Positions 24,696 to 32,699 of a stretch of DNA of 36,522 nt are shown piece by piece. The DNA is taken from contig JAHWJV010000002.1 of the NCBI GenBank assembly GCA_019348265.1, positions 1-36,522 on the forward strand. Direction: 5' to 3'. This stretch comes from Gemmatimonadota bacterium (GTDB lineage Bacteria > Gemmatimonadota > Gemmatimonadetes > Longimicrobiales > Longimicrobiaceae). A model generated the notes under the pieces. The model was not told where the DNA came from. It did not search any database and worked only from the letters and a program-made list of their open reading frames with translations. How positions within the stretch are numbered: position 1 is the first letter of the stretch; every line of letters starts with the position of its first letter. The translations under genes and the position numbers were made by a program.

Positions 24696-26141
24696 ATGGA
24701 GCTGACCGCTGCCGAGGTCTGGTCGCGGATCCTGGACGAGGCCCGCGCGGCAGTCCCCGAGCAGGCCTTCCGCACCTGGCTGGCGCCGACGGAAGCAATC
24801 GCGTTTTCACAGGACACCCTGATCGTCTCCACCCCCAACCCGTTCGCGGCCGACTGGGTGGAAGACAAGTACGCGGAGCTTCTGACGGCGATCGGTGAGC
24901 GGCTGATAGGGCGGCGCTTCCACCTCTCGGTGAAGCCGGAGATGAACGGCCAGGGAGTACGGCCGGCTTTCGGTGAGGGGGCGCATCGAAACGGGTCGCC
25001 GGCCGAACCGACTGCGCCCTTCGCGCCCCCAGCGACGCGGGCTCACGCAGCGGTCCCGACCGGGCCGTATATCGGCTCCAGCGGCGCGTCTCCCTCCGGC
25101 CTCACCTACAACTCCCCGCTCAACGACCGGTACACCTTCGACCGGTTCGTCGTCGGCAACAACAGCCAGCTCGCGGCCGCCACCGCCCACGCGGTCGCCG
25201 AGGCGCCGGCGCGGATGTACAACCCGTTCTTCATCTACGGCGGGGTGGGTCTCGGGAAGACGCACCTGATGCACGCGATCGGACACGTCGTCCTCTCGCG
25301 CGACCCGGGGAAGCGCGTCATCTACGTCTCGTCCGAGCAGTTCACCAACGAGCTCGTCTCCGCGATCCAGGAAGGAACGATGGCGGAGTTCCGGCGCCTG
25401 TATCGCCAGATCGATCTGCTCCTGGTCGACGACATCCAGTTCCTGGAGGGGAAGGAGCGGACGCAGGAGGAGTTCTTCCACACCTTCAACGCTCTGCACG
25501 ACGGGAGGCGCCAGATCGTGCTCACCTCCGATCGGCCGCCGAAGGAGATCGGGCTGGAGGACCGCCTCATCTCCCGCTTCGAGTGGGGGATGGTGGCGGA
25601 CATCAAACCCCCCGATTTCGAGACGCGGGTCGCGATCCTGCGCAAGCGCGTGGAGGAGGACGGGCTGGAGATCTCCGGGATGGAAGAGGTGCTGCAGTAC
25701 ATCGCGCGGAACTGCACCTCATCGGTGCGGGAGATCGAGGGCGCGGTGATCAAGCTGCTCGCCTTTGCGTCGCTCACGCGGCGGGAGATCACGATCGAGC
25801 TCGCGCGCGAGGTGCTCGGAGGCGTGCTCCAGGCGGGCGACGGATCCGGCGTGGCTCGCGCCACCCCGGACCTGGTCCGTCGCAAGGTGGCGGAAGCCTG
25901 GGGCGTTTCCGCGGAGGGCCTCCAGTCGAAGAAGCGGACGAAGGACCTCACCGTCCCCCGCCAGGTCGCCATGTACCTGATCAAGGACCTGTTCGACACG
26001 CCCCTGGTCGAGATCGGCCGCCTCTTCGGCGGGCGCGACCACTCCACCGTCATCCACTCCATCTCCAAGGTGGAAGAAGACATGGCCAACGATGTCGCCT
26101 TCCGGGAGCGGGTGGATACGCTGAGGAAGGCGATGGTGTGA
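24696..26141 (+). CDS. dnaA: Chromosomal replication initiator DnaA
   Basis: 481 aa, full length; ATG behind GAGG (24687-24690). Domain I (residues 1-80, EVWSRILDEARAAVPEQAFRTWL) binds helicase and regulators. Domain II is a Pro/Ala/Gly linker to about residue 135. Domain III, the AAA+ ATPase, has Walker A GGVGLGKT at 182-189, Walker B LLVDDIQFLEGKERTQEEFF with D245-D246, and sensor/arginine-finger stretches (LEDRLISRFEWG, SSVREIEGA). Domain IV binds DnaA boxes with GGRDHSTVIHSISKVEED. dnaN follows 406 bases downstream with the putative origin between them. A box in its promoter suggests autorepression. Confidence 0.98.
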   Translation: MELTAAEVWSRILDEARAAVPEQAFRTWLAPTEAIAFSQDTLIVSTPNPFAADWVEDKYAELLTAIGERLIGRRFHLSVKPEMNGQGVRPAFGEGAHRNGSPAEPTAPFAPPATRAHAAVPTGPYIGSSGASPSGLTYNSPLNDRYTFDRFVVGNNSQLAAATAHAVAEAPARMYNPFFIYGGVGLGKTHLMHAIGHVVLSRDPGKRVIYVSSEQFTNELVSAIQEGTMAEFRRLYRQIDLLLVDDIQFLEGKERTQEEFFHTFNALHDGRRQIVLTSDRPPKEIGLEDRLISRFEWGMVADIKPPDFETRVAILRKRVEEDGLEISGMEEVLQYIARNCTSSVREIEGAVIKLLAFASLTRREITIELAREVLGGVLQAGDGSGVARATPDLVRRKVAEAWGVSAEGLQSKKRTKDLTVPRQVAMYLIKDLFDTPLVEIGRLFGGRDHSTVIHSISKVEEDMANDVAFRERVDTLRKAMV

Positions 26142-26145
26142 GAGA

Positions 26146-26222
26146 AGTTGGCAGTTGCCAGTTACCAGTGCGCGCCGACCCCGTGCGAACGCCCGACTGG
26201 CAACTGGTGACTTGCAACTGGA
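26146..26222. repeat. AGTTGCC heptad arrays as inverted arms just after the dnaA stop
   Basis: Left arm 26146-26169 reads as heptads of the form AGTTGGC, AGTTGCC and AGTTACC. Right arm 26194-26221 reads ACTGGCA, ACTGGTG, ACTTGCA. The arms are complementary in kind and could form an imperfect hairpin. The array begins 4 bases past the dnaA stop and borders the DnaA-box cluster. Confidence 0.9.
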
Positions 26223-26237
26223 GACCGTCGCTCTCCC

Positions 26238-26463
26238 CGTGGACAACCGCTGTGGGGAAGTTGTTGAAAGGGTGTGGGAGTCGGAGAGGTGTGGGAAGGA
26301 GCGTTCGGCGGTGGAGAAGGCGGGGCGTTTCCACGGACCAATCCACACGCTGCTGAGGTTGCCCAAGGTGCCTTCCGGCAAACAGGTGCGGGGTGCGAAA
26401 GAGAAGCCGTCCACCTTTCCACACCCTCTATTACTAGTACTACCATTCCTATTTAATTAGGAA
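26238..26463. other. oriC: Putative chromosomal origin (oriC) between dnaA and dnaN
   Basis: The dnaA-dnaN gap holds a run of DnaA-box-like 9-mers: TTGTCCACG (minus, 26238-26246), TTCCCCACA (minus, 26251-26259), CTTCCCACA (minus, 26290-26298), GTTTCCACG (26327-26335), CAATCCACA (26339-26347) and CTTTCCACA (26415-26423). Matches to TTATCCACA are 6-7 of 9. They lead into the only AT-rich stretch of the gap (26427-26463), with a DnaA-trio-like series and then the palindrome TTCCTA/TAGGAA (26446-26463). The position, boxes and AT tract together support an origin. Boxes are weak individually. Confidence 0.75.
26415..26442. other. DnaA box, GC spacer and DnaA-trio-like unwinding element
   Basis: CTTTCCACA (26415-26423) is followed by CCCT and then CTA, TTA, CTA, GTA, CTA (26428-26442). 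On the complementary strand, read 3' to 5' away from the box, this is GAT, AAT, GAT, CAT, GAT. Four of five match the published trio consensus 3'-(G/A)A(T/A). This is the order described for the basal unwinding system of bacterial origins. Confidence 0.65.
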
Positions 26464-26547
26464 GTAGAAGCCTTCCAGTGGAAAGCGTCGCCTCGGAGCG
26501 AGCCGACACCCGGGCAGGACCATCCGTAATCCCGATTCCGCATCGCC

Positions 26548-27654
26548 ATGAAATTCACGATCACGCGTGAGAACCTGCAGGAGGGGCTGAGCGCCGTTGG
26601 TGGGAGCATCCCCACGCGAACGACGTTGCCGGTGCTGTCGAACCTTCTGATTGAGACGGAGGACGGTGGCGTAAGGCTGAGTGGCACAGACCTGGACACC
26701 GCGGTGTCGATGCTCGTGAAGGCCGAGGTTCACGAGCCCGGCGCGATCACGGCTCCGGCGCGGAAGCTCCAGGAGATCGCGCGGGAGCTGCCTCCGTCGG
26801 CGGTGGACGTCGCGACGCAGGGCGACGGCATCACCATCAGCAGCGGCCGCACGCGCTTCCGGCTGAACGGGCTTCCGAAGGACGAGTTCCCGGCCTTTCC
26901 GGCGGTGTCGTTCGAGGAGAGCTGGAAGCTGACGGGGAAGAACCTGAACCAGCTGATCTCACATGTCTCCTTCGCGGTTTCCACCGAGGAGACGCGCCCG
27001 ATCCTCAACGGCGTGCTATGGGAGCTTCGGGAGACGGAGATGCGGATGGTGGCCACCAACGGCCACCGGCTTGCGAAGATGACGCTGCCGCGGGAGAGCG
27101 GCACGGGGACGGGTGACCTGATCGTCCATCCGCGCGCACTGGCGCAGGTTCAGAAGCTCTTCGGCGCCGAATCTGAGGTAGAGGTGGGCCGGTCGGAGAA
27201 CCACCTGGGCTTCCGTGGCAACGGCGTGGTGATCTTCACCCGGCTGATCGAGGGGCCGTACCCGAATTACGAGCAGGTAATCCCGAAGGACAACGACAAG
27301 GAGCTGGTGGTCGAGAAGGCGCCGCTGACCGGCGCGATCCGGCGGATGGCGATCGTCGCTTCCGACCAGACGCACCGGATCCGGCTCTCGCTCGGGGGCT
27401 CGGCGCTGAAGTTCTCGGTCCAGACGCCGGATCTCGGCGAGGCGGCGGAGGAGCTGCCGGTGGAGTACGATGGCGAGCCGATCGAGATTGGCTTCAACGC
27501 GAACTACCTGCTCGAGCTCTTGCGCTACATGCCGACCAGCGAGGTAAAGATGACCTTCAAGGCACCGGAGCGCGCGGCAACGATGGAGCCGGTCGGGAAC
27601 GAGGACACGCCCGAGTTCGTCTGTCTGGTCATGCCGCTGAGACTGCTCGACTGA
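26548..27654 (+). CDS. dnaN: DNA polymerase III beta sliding clamp
   Basis: 368 aa, the standard clamp length, forming a ring dimer that tethers polymerase to DNA. The three similar domains are visible: the start MKFTITRENLQEGLSAV, the end of domain 1 with RTRFRLNGLPKDEFPAFP, LNQLISHVSFAVSTEETRPILNGV for domain 2 with VATNGHRLA, and domain 3 ending in the protein-binding pocket residues VCLVMPLRL. The ATG has no obvious ribosome site. It follows the putative origin in the usual dnaA-dnaN order, and a strong hairpin follows the stop. recF, often next, is not present. Confidence 0.98.
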   Translation: MKFTITRENLQEGLSAVGGSIPTRTTLPVLSNLLIETEDGGVRLSGTDLDTAVSMLVKAEVHEPGAITAPARKLQEIARELPPSAVDVATQGDGITISSGRTRFRLNGLPKDEFPAFPAVSFEESWKLTGKNLNQLISHVSFAVSTEETRPILNGVLWELRETEMRMVATNGHRLAKMTLPRESGTGTGDLIVHPRALAQVQKLFGAESEVEVGRSENHLGFRGNGVVIFTRLIEGPYPNYEQVIPKDNDKELVVEKAPLTGAIRRMAIVASDQTHRIRLSLGGSALKFSVQTPDLGEAAEELPVEYDGEPIEIGFNANYLLELLRYMPTSEVKMTFKAPERAATMEPVGNEDTPEFVCLVMPLRLLD

Positions 27655-27675
27655 AAACGCGCGGCGGAGTACAGA

Positions 27676-27711
27676 GCGCGGTGGGAAGGGGTGAGGCCCT
27701 TCCCACCGCGC
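27676..27711 (+). terminator. Terminator hairpin after dnaN
   Basis: A 15-bp perfect stem (27676-27690 with 27697-27711, GCGCGGTGGGAAGGG and its complement) and a 6-base loop GTGAGG. It starts 22 bases after the dnaN stop, and PAP2 runs convergently. There is no real U-run, so it may act bidirectionally. Confidence 0.75.
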
Positions 27712-27825
27712 CGTCGTTCATGGAAGCGCCAGCTCCGGGCCGGGCGAGTCGACTCGCTGCCGATCAGCGACTTCTACCGCGGGGAGGATGTCCAGCTGAG
27801 TCGGTGGCGGAGAGCGGCACGGAAG

Positions 27826-28587
27826 TCACCATGTCCGGAAGCGGACCTCGATGGTTTCCGGCCCGAGCAGAATCGCAGCCGGGGCCGCATCGTCGTGCCT
27901 CCGCCTGCGGTGGATCAGACCGAGCGCGGCGCGACTCGACGCCGCACCTATCAGCGCGCCCCCTACCACGTCGCTGGTCCAGTGCTTGTCCGCGTAGATC
28001 CGTGACCAGCCGACCAGCGACGCGGTCCCGTACGTCAGCGCGGTGACCCACCCGTGGCCTGCTTCCTCCGATATGGACGCGGCCAGAGAGAAGGCGACTA
28101 CCGCGTGGCCCGACGGGAAGGACTGCCAGCGGTTGCTGGAATTGAAAGGCCGGAAGGAGAGAGCGTCGCCCCCGACCGGCCTCTGCCGGCCGACGGCGTA
28201 CTTGATGGTGCCGTTCGCCACGCCGGAGGCAACGAGTGCTGCCAATACGTGCGCGGAGGATGCGGAGAGATCCGGAGCGCGCGCCAGCCTCGCCCCGGCG
28301 TACCCCAGCGCCAGTACCGGCACGACATAGCGCGGGTTGCCCAGATGGTTGAGCTGGTCGGTGGCTGCGTCCCACCGCTCGCCACCGCCCGTCGGTACCA
28401 GCGCGCGGAGCGCCTCGTCGAGCAGCAGGCTGCCCCCGAGTAGTGTGGCGCCGGTGACCCATACCGCGGTCTGAACCGAAGGGGCATGCTCCTGTGCGGC
28501 AGAGGCCCGCACCCCCGGCGGCGACGCGGCGAGCAGGACCGCCAGACCGAAGCTCCGCAGCTGGCGTGCGTCAGGAACAGAAAGCAT
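27826..28587 (-). CDS. Exported PAP2-family phosphatase
   Basis: 253 aa with a signal peptide (about residues 9-29, cleavage near VRASAAQ). The PAP2 phosphatase triad is present: KYAVGRQRPVGG (motif 1), SFPSGHAV (motif 2, catalytic His) and SRIYADKHWTSDVVGG (motif 3, nucleophilic His and the Asp). Hydrophobic helices between the motifs place the active site at the periplasmic face. Likely substrates are lipid phosphates such as undecaprenyl pyrophosphate or phosphatidic acid derivatives; which one cannot be read here. ATG 28587 follows AGG; an upstream in-frame ATG at 28689 gives an unlikely N-terminus. It is convergent with dnaN. Confidence 0.92.
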   Translation of the reverse strand: MLSVPDARQLRSFGLAVLLAASPPGVRASAAQEHAPSVQTAVWVTGATLLGGSLLLDEALRALVPTGGGERWDAATDQLNHLGNPRYVVPVLALGYAGARLARAPDLSASSAHVLAALVASGVANGTIKYAVGRQRPVGGDALSFRPFNSSNRWQSFPSGHAVVAFSLAASISEEAGHGWVTALTYGTASLVGWSRIYADKHWTSDVVGGALIGAASSRAALGLIHRRRRHDDAAPAAILLGPETIEVRFRTW

Positions 28588-28814
28588 CGACCTGGAGGAG
28601 AGGGGTGAATCCGGCCGGAAGCTTACCCCCGCAGCGGTAGCGTCGGCAACCTGACGCGTCGGACCCACAGCTTGCCCCGGCCGCCCCAAATCCGCGCCCG
28701 CCGCCTTCGCCGACGCATTCCGCCGCGCTCCCGCGATGGCGAAGCCATCGTGGCGGTCATGCTCGGCTCCGGGCTTTCCGGCTTACGCGGGCCGCTGTCT
28801 CCGTTCCGACGAAC
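28588..28814. other. Upstream region of the PAP2 gene with a small hairpin
   Basis: No gene is seen. CCGCGATGGC (28731-28740) and GCCATCGTGG (28744-28753) pair over 10 bp (one G-T) around a three-base GAA loop. On the minus strand this would sit in the PAP2 leader or mark the end of the preceding transcript. No promoter is convincing. Confidence 0.35.
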
Positions 28815-28870
28815 ATAGCAGAAGGAAATGCGCGTGGCTCCTCGACGGAGTACGCGCATTTCCTTGCTAT
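28815..28870 (-). terminator. Long compound hairpin downstream of the V4R gene
   Basis: Arms AAGGAAATGCGCGT (28822-28835) and ACGCGCATTTCCTT (28852-28865) pair over 14 bp. They are extended by ATAGC/GCTAT past a 2-base bulge (28815-28819 with 28866-28870), and an inner 4-bp stem CTCC/GGAG lies around TCGAC. It is about 140 bases after the V4R stop on its transcript. Termination is the simplest reading, though there is no clear U-run; a structured RNA is possible. Confidence 0.5.
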
Positions 28871-28967
28871 CTCAAAAGGCTCGCTGATGGAAGCCGAGAC
28901 CTATGTCTTTGTCGCGATCCGCCGGGCCTACATCACCGCCTCTGCGCCGGCGTGTCGTTTGATCCCG

Positions 28968-29009
28968 CTGTTCCCGGTTCCCTGTTCTCCGTCCCTGTCT
29001 CCTGTTTCC
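28968..29009. repeat. CTGTTCC heptad array just after the V4R stop
   Basis: About six degenerate heptads (CTGTTCC, CGGTTCC, CTGTTCT, CCGTCCC, TGTCTCC, TGTTTCC). The last ends 2 bases from the V4R stop codon (29012). The complement, GGAACAG, is the same unit seen at the haloperoxidase/yidC junction. No inverted partner is near. Confidence 0.75.
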
Positions 29010-29011
29010 TT

Positions 29012-30280
29012 TTACCTAAGGCCTCTCAGCAGCTTGGTCGTGAGACCGGCGCTTAGCGGGTTGACGAGCAGCTCGCAATGGGGGTCGTCGATGGCGCGGC
29101 AGCGGGACTCGGCGGCTCGGAAGCTCAACGGACTGCGGAAGAGCTGGTTGTAGTACGAGGGCGTGAGCTCCGGCGCGGTCGTGATGTCGCCCACGTATAG
29201 GAGGTTCATCAGAGCTGCGGCCGTGCCGCGGGAGAAGTAGCACTTCGCGCTTTCCGCCTTGCCGAACCGGTGCCGATAACCGGTCCCTTCGTAGCTGTCG
29301 TACACGCGGATGGTCGCGCGCTCTCCGGGCACGAGCGCCTGCACCCGCCACGTGCCCCATCCGAGCGTGTTGATCACCGCGACCGCGGCATGGAGCCAGT
29401 CCTCCCGGGTCTCGAGCAGGGGCACCACTCTCTCTCGCCATTCGTCCGACCGCATGATCCCGCCGAAGGTATGAAAGGCGCAGCTGTGGCCCGCCTCGAC
29501 CAGGACCAGCGAGGGAAGGTTGGCGAACTTGTTGCCCATCGCGCGGGGCACCTCGCGCTCGAACCGGAAGGAGATCTGGTTGTAGAGCTCCGCCCAGAGT
29601 CGGGTCACCGTTCCGCCGAAGGCCGGGATTCGGCCTTCCGGGTCCGCACTCGGCAGCACGTCCAGCAGGGCTGCCACCACCGCGAGCTCGTCGAACGCGG
29701 GGGGCACGGGCGCCGGCAAGGAGAGGGGAGTGTCCAGAGGAGGCGTCTCCTCCGCGAACGGGACCTCCCCGTCGAGCGGCGTCACCCGGAACCTGCAGCC
29801 CGACTTGCCCTGCCCGACACAGGCGACTTCCACGACGCTGAAGGGGCGGTCGAAGGCCGCTGCCAGAGCCCCGGCGATGTAGCCGCCCGCGACCGCGCAG
29901 ACGGGCTGCCCCGGAGGTCCGTACTTCTTCACCCATGCGTCGGTGAAGTGGGAGCCCGTGACCCGAGCCTCGCCGCCTTGCTCCGTCACGGAGCTGAGGT
30001 CGAGATCCCCCAGGCCGGTGCTGCCGAACAGCCCCGTCGCCTCGCTCAGCCAGCGCTTCGCGCCACGCCACTTTTCCGTCTTTCCGCGCTGCCGCAAGGT
30101 CTGGAATGCGACCTCTCCGGAAGCGGTCTCCAGAATGGAGCGGGCGTCGATCTGCTCGGTCGTGAGCACCGTGCGCACCAGAGCGAGGTTGTAGTGATCC
30201 GAGTGGATCACTCTGCGTCCCGCGACGGGTGACGCGCCGGACAGCTGGTTGGCGTTCAGGCCGGCATCAAGCATGGTCAT
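29012..30280 (-). CDS. Protein with tandem V4R (4-vinyl reductase) ligand-binding domains
   Basis: 422 aa from ATG 30280 behind a perfect AGGAGGT. It contains two copies of the V4R fold. The first has [27 protein letters not shown] and [18 protein letters not shown] (about residues 112-170). The second has [33 protein letters not shown] and [18 protein letters not shown] (about 270-415). Each ends in the paired-Cys pattern typical of this domain, which binds small molecules or zinc in BchJ, the XylR/DmpR sensors and TRAPP-like proteins. There is no DNA-binding or ATPase domain, so it is probably a stand-alone sensor or scaffold. A single gene unit with its own promoter and a hairpin end. Confidence 0.82.
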   Translation of the reverse strand: MTMLDAGLNANQLSGASPVAGRRVIHSDHYNLALVRTVLTTEQIDARSILETASGEVAFQTLRQRGKTEKWRGAKRWLSEATGLFGSTGLGDLDLSSVTEQGGEARVTGSHFTDAWVKKYGPPGQPVCAVAGGYIAGALAAAFDRPFSVVEVACVGQGKSGCRFRVTPLDGEVPFAEETPPLDTPLSLPAPVPPAFDELAVVAALLDVLPSADPEGRIPAFGGTVTRLWAELYNQISFRFEREVPRAMGNKFANLPSLVLVEAGHSCAFHTFGGIMRSDEWRERVVPLLETREDWLHAAVAVINTLGWGTWRVQALVPGERATIRVYDSYEGTGYRHRFGKAESAKCYFSRGTAAALMNLLYVGDITTAPELTPSYYNQLFRSPLSFRAAESRCRAIDDPHCELLVNPLSAGLTTKLLRGLR

Positions 30281-30394
30281 CCGGCACCTCCTCTGGCGGT
30301 GTTCCCCTCCCGTGTCGGCGATTGTCCCGACCACCGGAGTGAGATGCGAGTGGTAGTTGGTCTGCGTGTCTCCTGGTCTACATGAAGGTCGGCA

Positions 30395-30423
30395 ACGGTA
30401 TGGGAAACCTTAAACCGGTACAA
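30395..30423 (-). promoter_or_regulatory. Candidate promoter of the V4R gene
   Basis: On the minus strand TTGTAC (30418-30423), a 17-bp spacer and TACCGT (30395-30400). It is a fair match, leaving a leader of about 110 bases before the well-formed ribosome site. Moderate support only. Confidence 0.35.
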
Positions 30424-30425
30424 AG

Positions 30426-30524
30426 GTGCGGAAGGGCGAAAGTGCGACCGTGCAACGACTTAGCGCAGCCGCCGTGGCTCTCGGCCGTACTCTCGCACTC
30501 TCGTAATCCCGTACTATCGCACCC
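30426..30524. repeat. GTGCGAAA-type octad arrays as inverted arms at the glycosyltransferase stop
   Basis: Left arm (30426-30457) has GTGCGGAA, GGGCGAAA and GTGCGACC. Right arm (30487-30524) has GTACTCTC, GCACTCTC, GTAATCCC and GTACTATC, the complement style. The period is 8 here, not 7. The right arm ends directly against the glycosyltransferase stop at 30525. Confidence 0.8.
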
Positions 30525-31682
30525 TTAAACCCGGTTCGCGCGTAGCTGATCCAGCGGGTACAGCGTGTCGCGCCAGCGGATCCCGCGACGATGCAGCGCG
30601 AGCACCGCCGAGCGCACGATCACATAGAGCAGGAGCAGCGTCGCCAGCGGGTACGCGAGCCCATAGGCGGGGTGGGCTCCGGAGGCGCGCGTGCTCGCGG
30701 CGCAGGACACCGCCGCGATGCCGGCGCTGAGCACGTTGAGCCAGCGCGTCGACCCGCCCGTCAGCAGGATCGCGGCAAAAGGCCAGACGTCGATCGCGAG
30801 GCTGGCAAGGCACGCGCCGATCACGGCCGGGACGGAGTAGTTGAGCCCGGCGAAGGCGTTCTTCTCCAGCCCCCCCACGGCCTCTCGCAATGAGCCGTAC
30901 CACTCCACGCTCACCATCTCCCCGCCGGTCACCATCTCCTGCGTGCACCCCGACATCTTCAACAGCTTGGCGAGCTTCATATCGTCGTCGGGACGCATCG
31001 CCAGCGGGCGGTGGCCTCCCACCTTCCAGTACGAAGACGCCCGGACCAGGTTGAATGCGCCGATTCCCACGTGCCGCCTGCTGCGCGGATCACGCGCCTT
31101 CCAGGGCTTCGCGAAACGCGCGAAGAAGAAGGCGAACACAGCGGTGAAGGTGCTGAGCACGGCGCCGGGCATCATCAACCGGGGCGCGATCGTCAGGTGA
31201 TCGAGACCCTCCCGCAGCGTGTATCCCATCGCTCGCGAGATCACGCTCGGCTCCATCTTCACGTCCGCGTCCGTGAACAGGATCCACTCGCCAGCGGCCG
31301 CCCGGGCGCCGTGTTCCAGCGCGTGGTTCTTCCCCAGCCATCCCGCAGGTAACTCCGTGATGTGGCTCACCCGCAGGCGCCCCGCCGACCGGGTCATCTC
31401 GTCGAGAATGGCGCCCGTTTGGTCGTTCGAACGATCGTTAACCACCAGGACCTCGATCCGCGGGTAGTCCTGCCGGAGAACGGATCGCAGCGCTGAGGCG
31501 ATCTTCTGCTCCTCGTTGCGCGCGGCGACCACCACCGTCACGCTCGGCGCCTGGCGCGCATCGAGCGGGGGGATCTCTTCGAGCAAGCGGATGCGTCGCA
31601 TACCGATCCCTGCCTCGAGCGTACTCACCACCCAGATGAGCAGGGTAACGACGGCGAGCCAGAAGAGGGCGCTCTCGAGCAT
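30525..31682 (-). CDS. GT2 family glycosyltransferase, HpnB-like
   Basis: 385 aa, membrane-bound. An N-terminal helix (residues 5-25) is followed by the GT-A catalytic domain: SVTVVVAARNEEQKI, LVVNDRSNDQTG and the metal/nucleotide-binding FTDADV (Asp138 and Asp140). Then come PDDDMKLAKLLKMSG, with the acceptor-side acidic cluster, and two or more C-terminal helices from about residue 280. GWLGKNHAL at 114-122 is characteristic of the HpnB/CrtQ-type branch, whose members glycosylate hopanoids or carotenoids. No hopanoid or carotenoid genes are in the window, so the acceptor is a guess. The frame starts at the ATG 31682 beside a divergent gene. Confidence 0.88.
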   Translation of the reverse strand: MLESALFWLAVVTLLIWVVSTLEAGIGMRRIRLLEEIPPLDARQAPSVTVVVAARNEEQKIASALRSVLRQDYPRIEVLVVNDRSNDQTGAILDEMTRSAGRLRVSHITELPAGWLGKNHALEHGARAAAGEWILFTDADVKMEPSVISRAMGYTLREGLDHLTIAPRLMMPGAVLSTFTAVFAFFFARFAKPWKARDPRSRRHVGIGAFNLVRASSYWKVGGHRPLAMRPDDDMKLAKLLKMSGCTQEMVTGGEMVSVEWYGSLREAVGGLEKNAFAGLNYSVPAVIGACLASLAIDVWPFAAILLTGGSTRWLNVLSAGIAAVSCAASTRASGAHPAYGLAYPLATLLLLYVIVRSAVLALHRRGIRWRDTLYPLDQLRANRV

Positions 31683-31743
31683 GGACGATCAGCGGTTCAG
31701 GGACGGAACGGGATCTATTCACCGGTCCACGACGGATCCGTGC

Positions 31744-31773
31744 CACAGGAGCACGACCTTTGCACAGGAGCAC
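31744..31773. repeat. Two direct repeats CACAGGAGCAC, 19 bp apart
   Basis: CACAGGAGCAC occurs at 31744-31754 and 31763-31773, in the divergent gap between the glycosyltransferase and a plus-strand gene. The spacing is close to two helical turns, as for a tandem operator. No regulator is known. Confidence 0.6.
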
Positions 31774-31825
31774 ACCTGTCCAGCTATGCAAGCGGGACGG
31801 GCGCTTTTGCATTTTTAGCAGGCAA

Positions 31826-32371
31826 ATGAGCAATCAATACGAAGTCGAGGTCGTCTTCCGACAGCGGGCGGTCTACCGTATCGACGCGCCGGATCGCCAG
31901 GCCGCCGAGCGGATCGCCGCGGAGCGGTGGCGTGAAGGAGCGCCGAGCGTGGCACCCGGCTACGATTGGTGCGAGCTCGAGGCCGTGCGAGCGGTGGAGG
32001 CGGGAGGGCCCGAGGGGAAGGAGCAGGACGCGGAGCTGGTGCTCCGGTTTCTGAAGGAGCGGGAGCGGCTGATCCTGAAGCTCGGCGGCGACGTTTTCTT
32101 CCGCAGCGTGAACGATGCGATCTCGGCGGCCCAGGTGGCGGCGGACCTCGGGTGGTCGCGAGCGGGCGTGACGAGCGGAACGGCCGCGCCGGACATCCTC
32201 CGTGCAACGGAGGCTCTCGAGCTCCTCTGCCGCCAGCGCCGCGTGGTCTGCTTCGAGCGCCCGCGGGTGCGCGTGGGCGAGCGGGGTGAGATCCGTCTGT
32301 ACTGCACGCCCGAGTATCTCCAGTCGCTCAGCGACAGCCTGGAGACCGTCGAGGAGCGCCAGGCCGTCTAG
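31826..32371 (+). CDS. Hypothetical protein, 181 aa
   Basis: Start ATG 31826 after AGG; upstream extension of the frame lacks support. Residues 1-40 (YEVEVVFRQRAVYRIDA, then a helix RQAAERIAAERWREG) resemble a small beta-alpha domain of the kind seen in nucleic-acid-related or phage-defence small proteins, but I do not recognise the family. The rest is helical, with a possible helix-turn-helix (NDAISAAQVAADLGWSRAGV) and a C-terminal segment VVCFERPRVRVGERGEIRLYC. It could be a DNA-binding regulator. Divergent from the glycosyltransferase. Confidence 0.7.
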   Translation: MSNQYEVEVVFRQRAVYRIDAPDRQAAERIAAERWREGAPSVAPGYDWCELEAVRAVEAGGPEGKEQDAELVLRFLKERERLILKLGGDVFFRSVNDAISAAQVAADLGWSRAGVTSGTAAPDILRATEALELLCRQRRVVCFERPRVRVGERGEIRLYCTPEYLQSLSDSLETVEERQAV

Positions 32372-32568
32372 GGGAGGAGATTCGCCCGATCCGCATCTCG
32401 CGGCGGGCTTTCCACCCCGGCATCCCGATCCGCGTCGTCCACCGTCTCCCGCTCCACCCCACCCGCACTCCCGTCTTCCTCCCCCTCCCGCTCTTCTCCC
32501 GCGCTGGACTCTCGCTCCGGCAGCTCCTCCGATATGGACGAGTCGAGGCCCGGATCATCGTTCCGCAT
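32368..32568 (-). CDS. Possible small acidic protein, 66 aa
   Basis: A 67-codon frame starting MRNDDPGLDSSISEELPERE, very rich in Glu, Asp and Ser. A weak GAGAGCG lies before the ATG at 32568. Its strong third-position GC fits the genome and it fills a 330-bp gap otherwise without a gene, but no homology is recognised. It overlaps the neighbouring stop by 4 bases. It may be only a chance frame in compositionally biased DNA. Confidence 0.35.
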   Translation of the reverse strand: MRNDDPGLDSSISEELPERESSAGEEREGEEDGSAGGVERETVDDADRDAGVESPPRDADRANLLP

Positions 32569-32699
32569 CGTACGCTCTCGGCCAGGGTGGCAACTCACTT
32601 GGGAAGTGCTGGTTGAGCTTTGCACTTTTCGCTCCCCCGCGGGTGGAGTATCTTCGCTTCTCTCAGGACGCCGATGCTCATCCCAACGGATCGGAAGTG

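Noticed and set aside
32202-32699. Upstream extension of the 268-aa protein
   Set aside because: It is Ser/Arg/Pro-rich and overlaps the preceding gene; ATG 32700 has a ribosome site.
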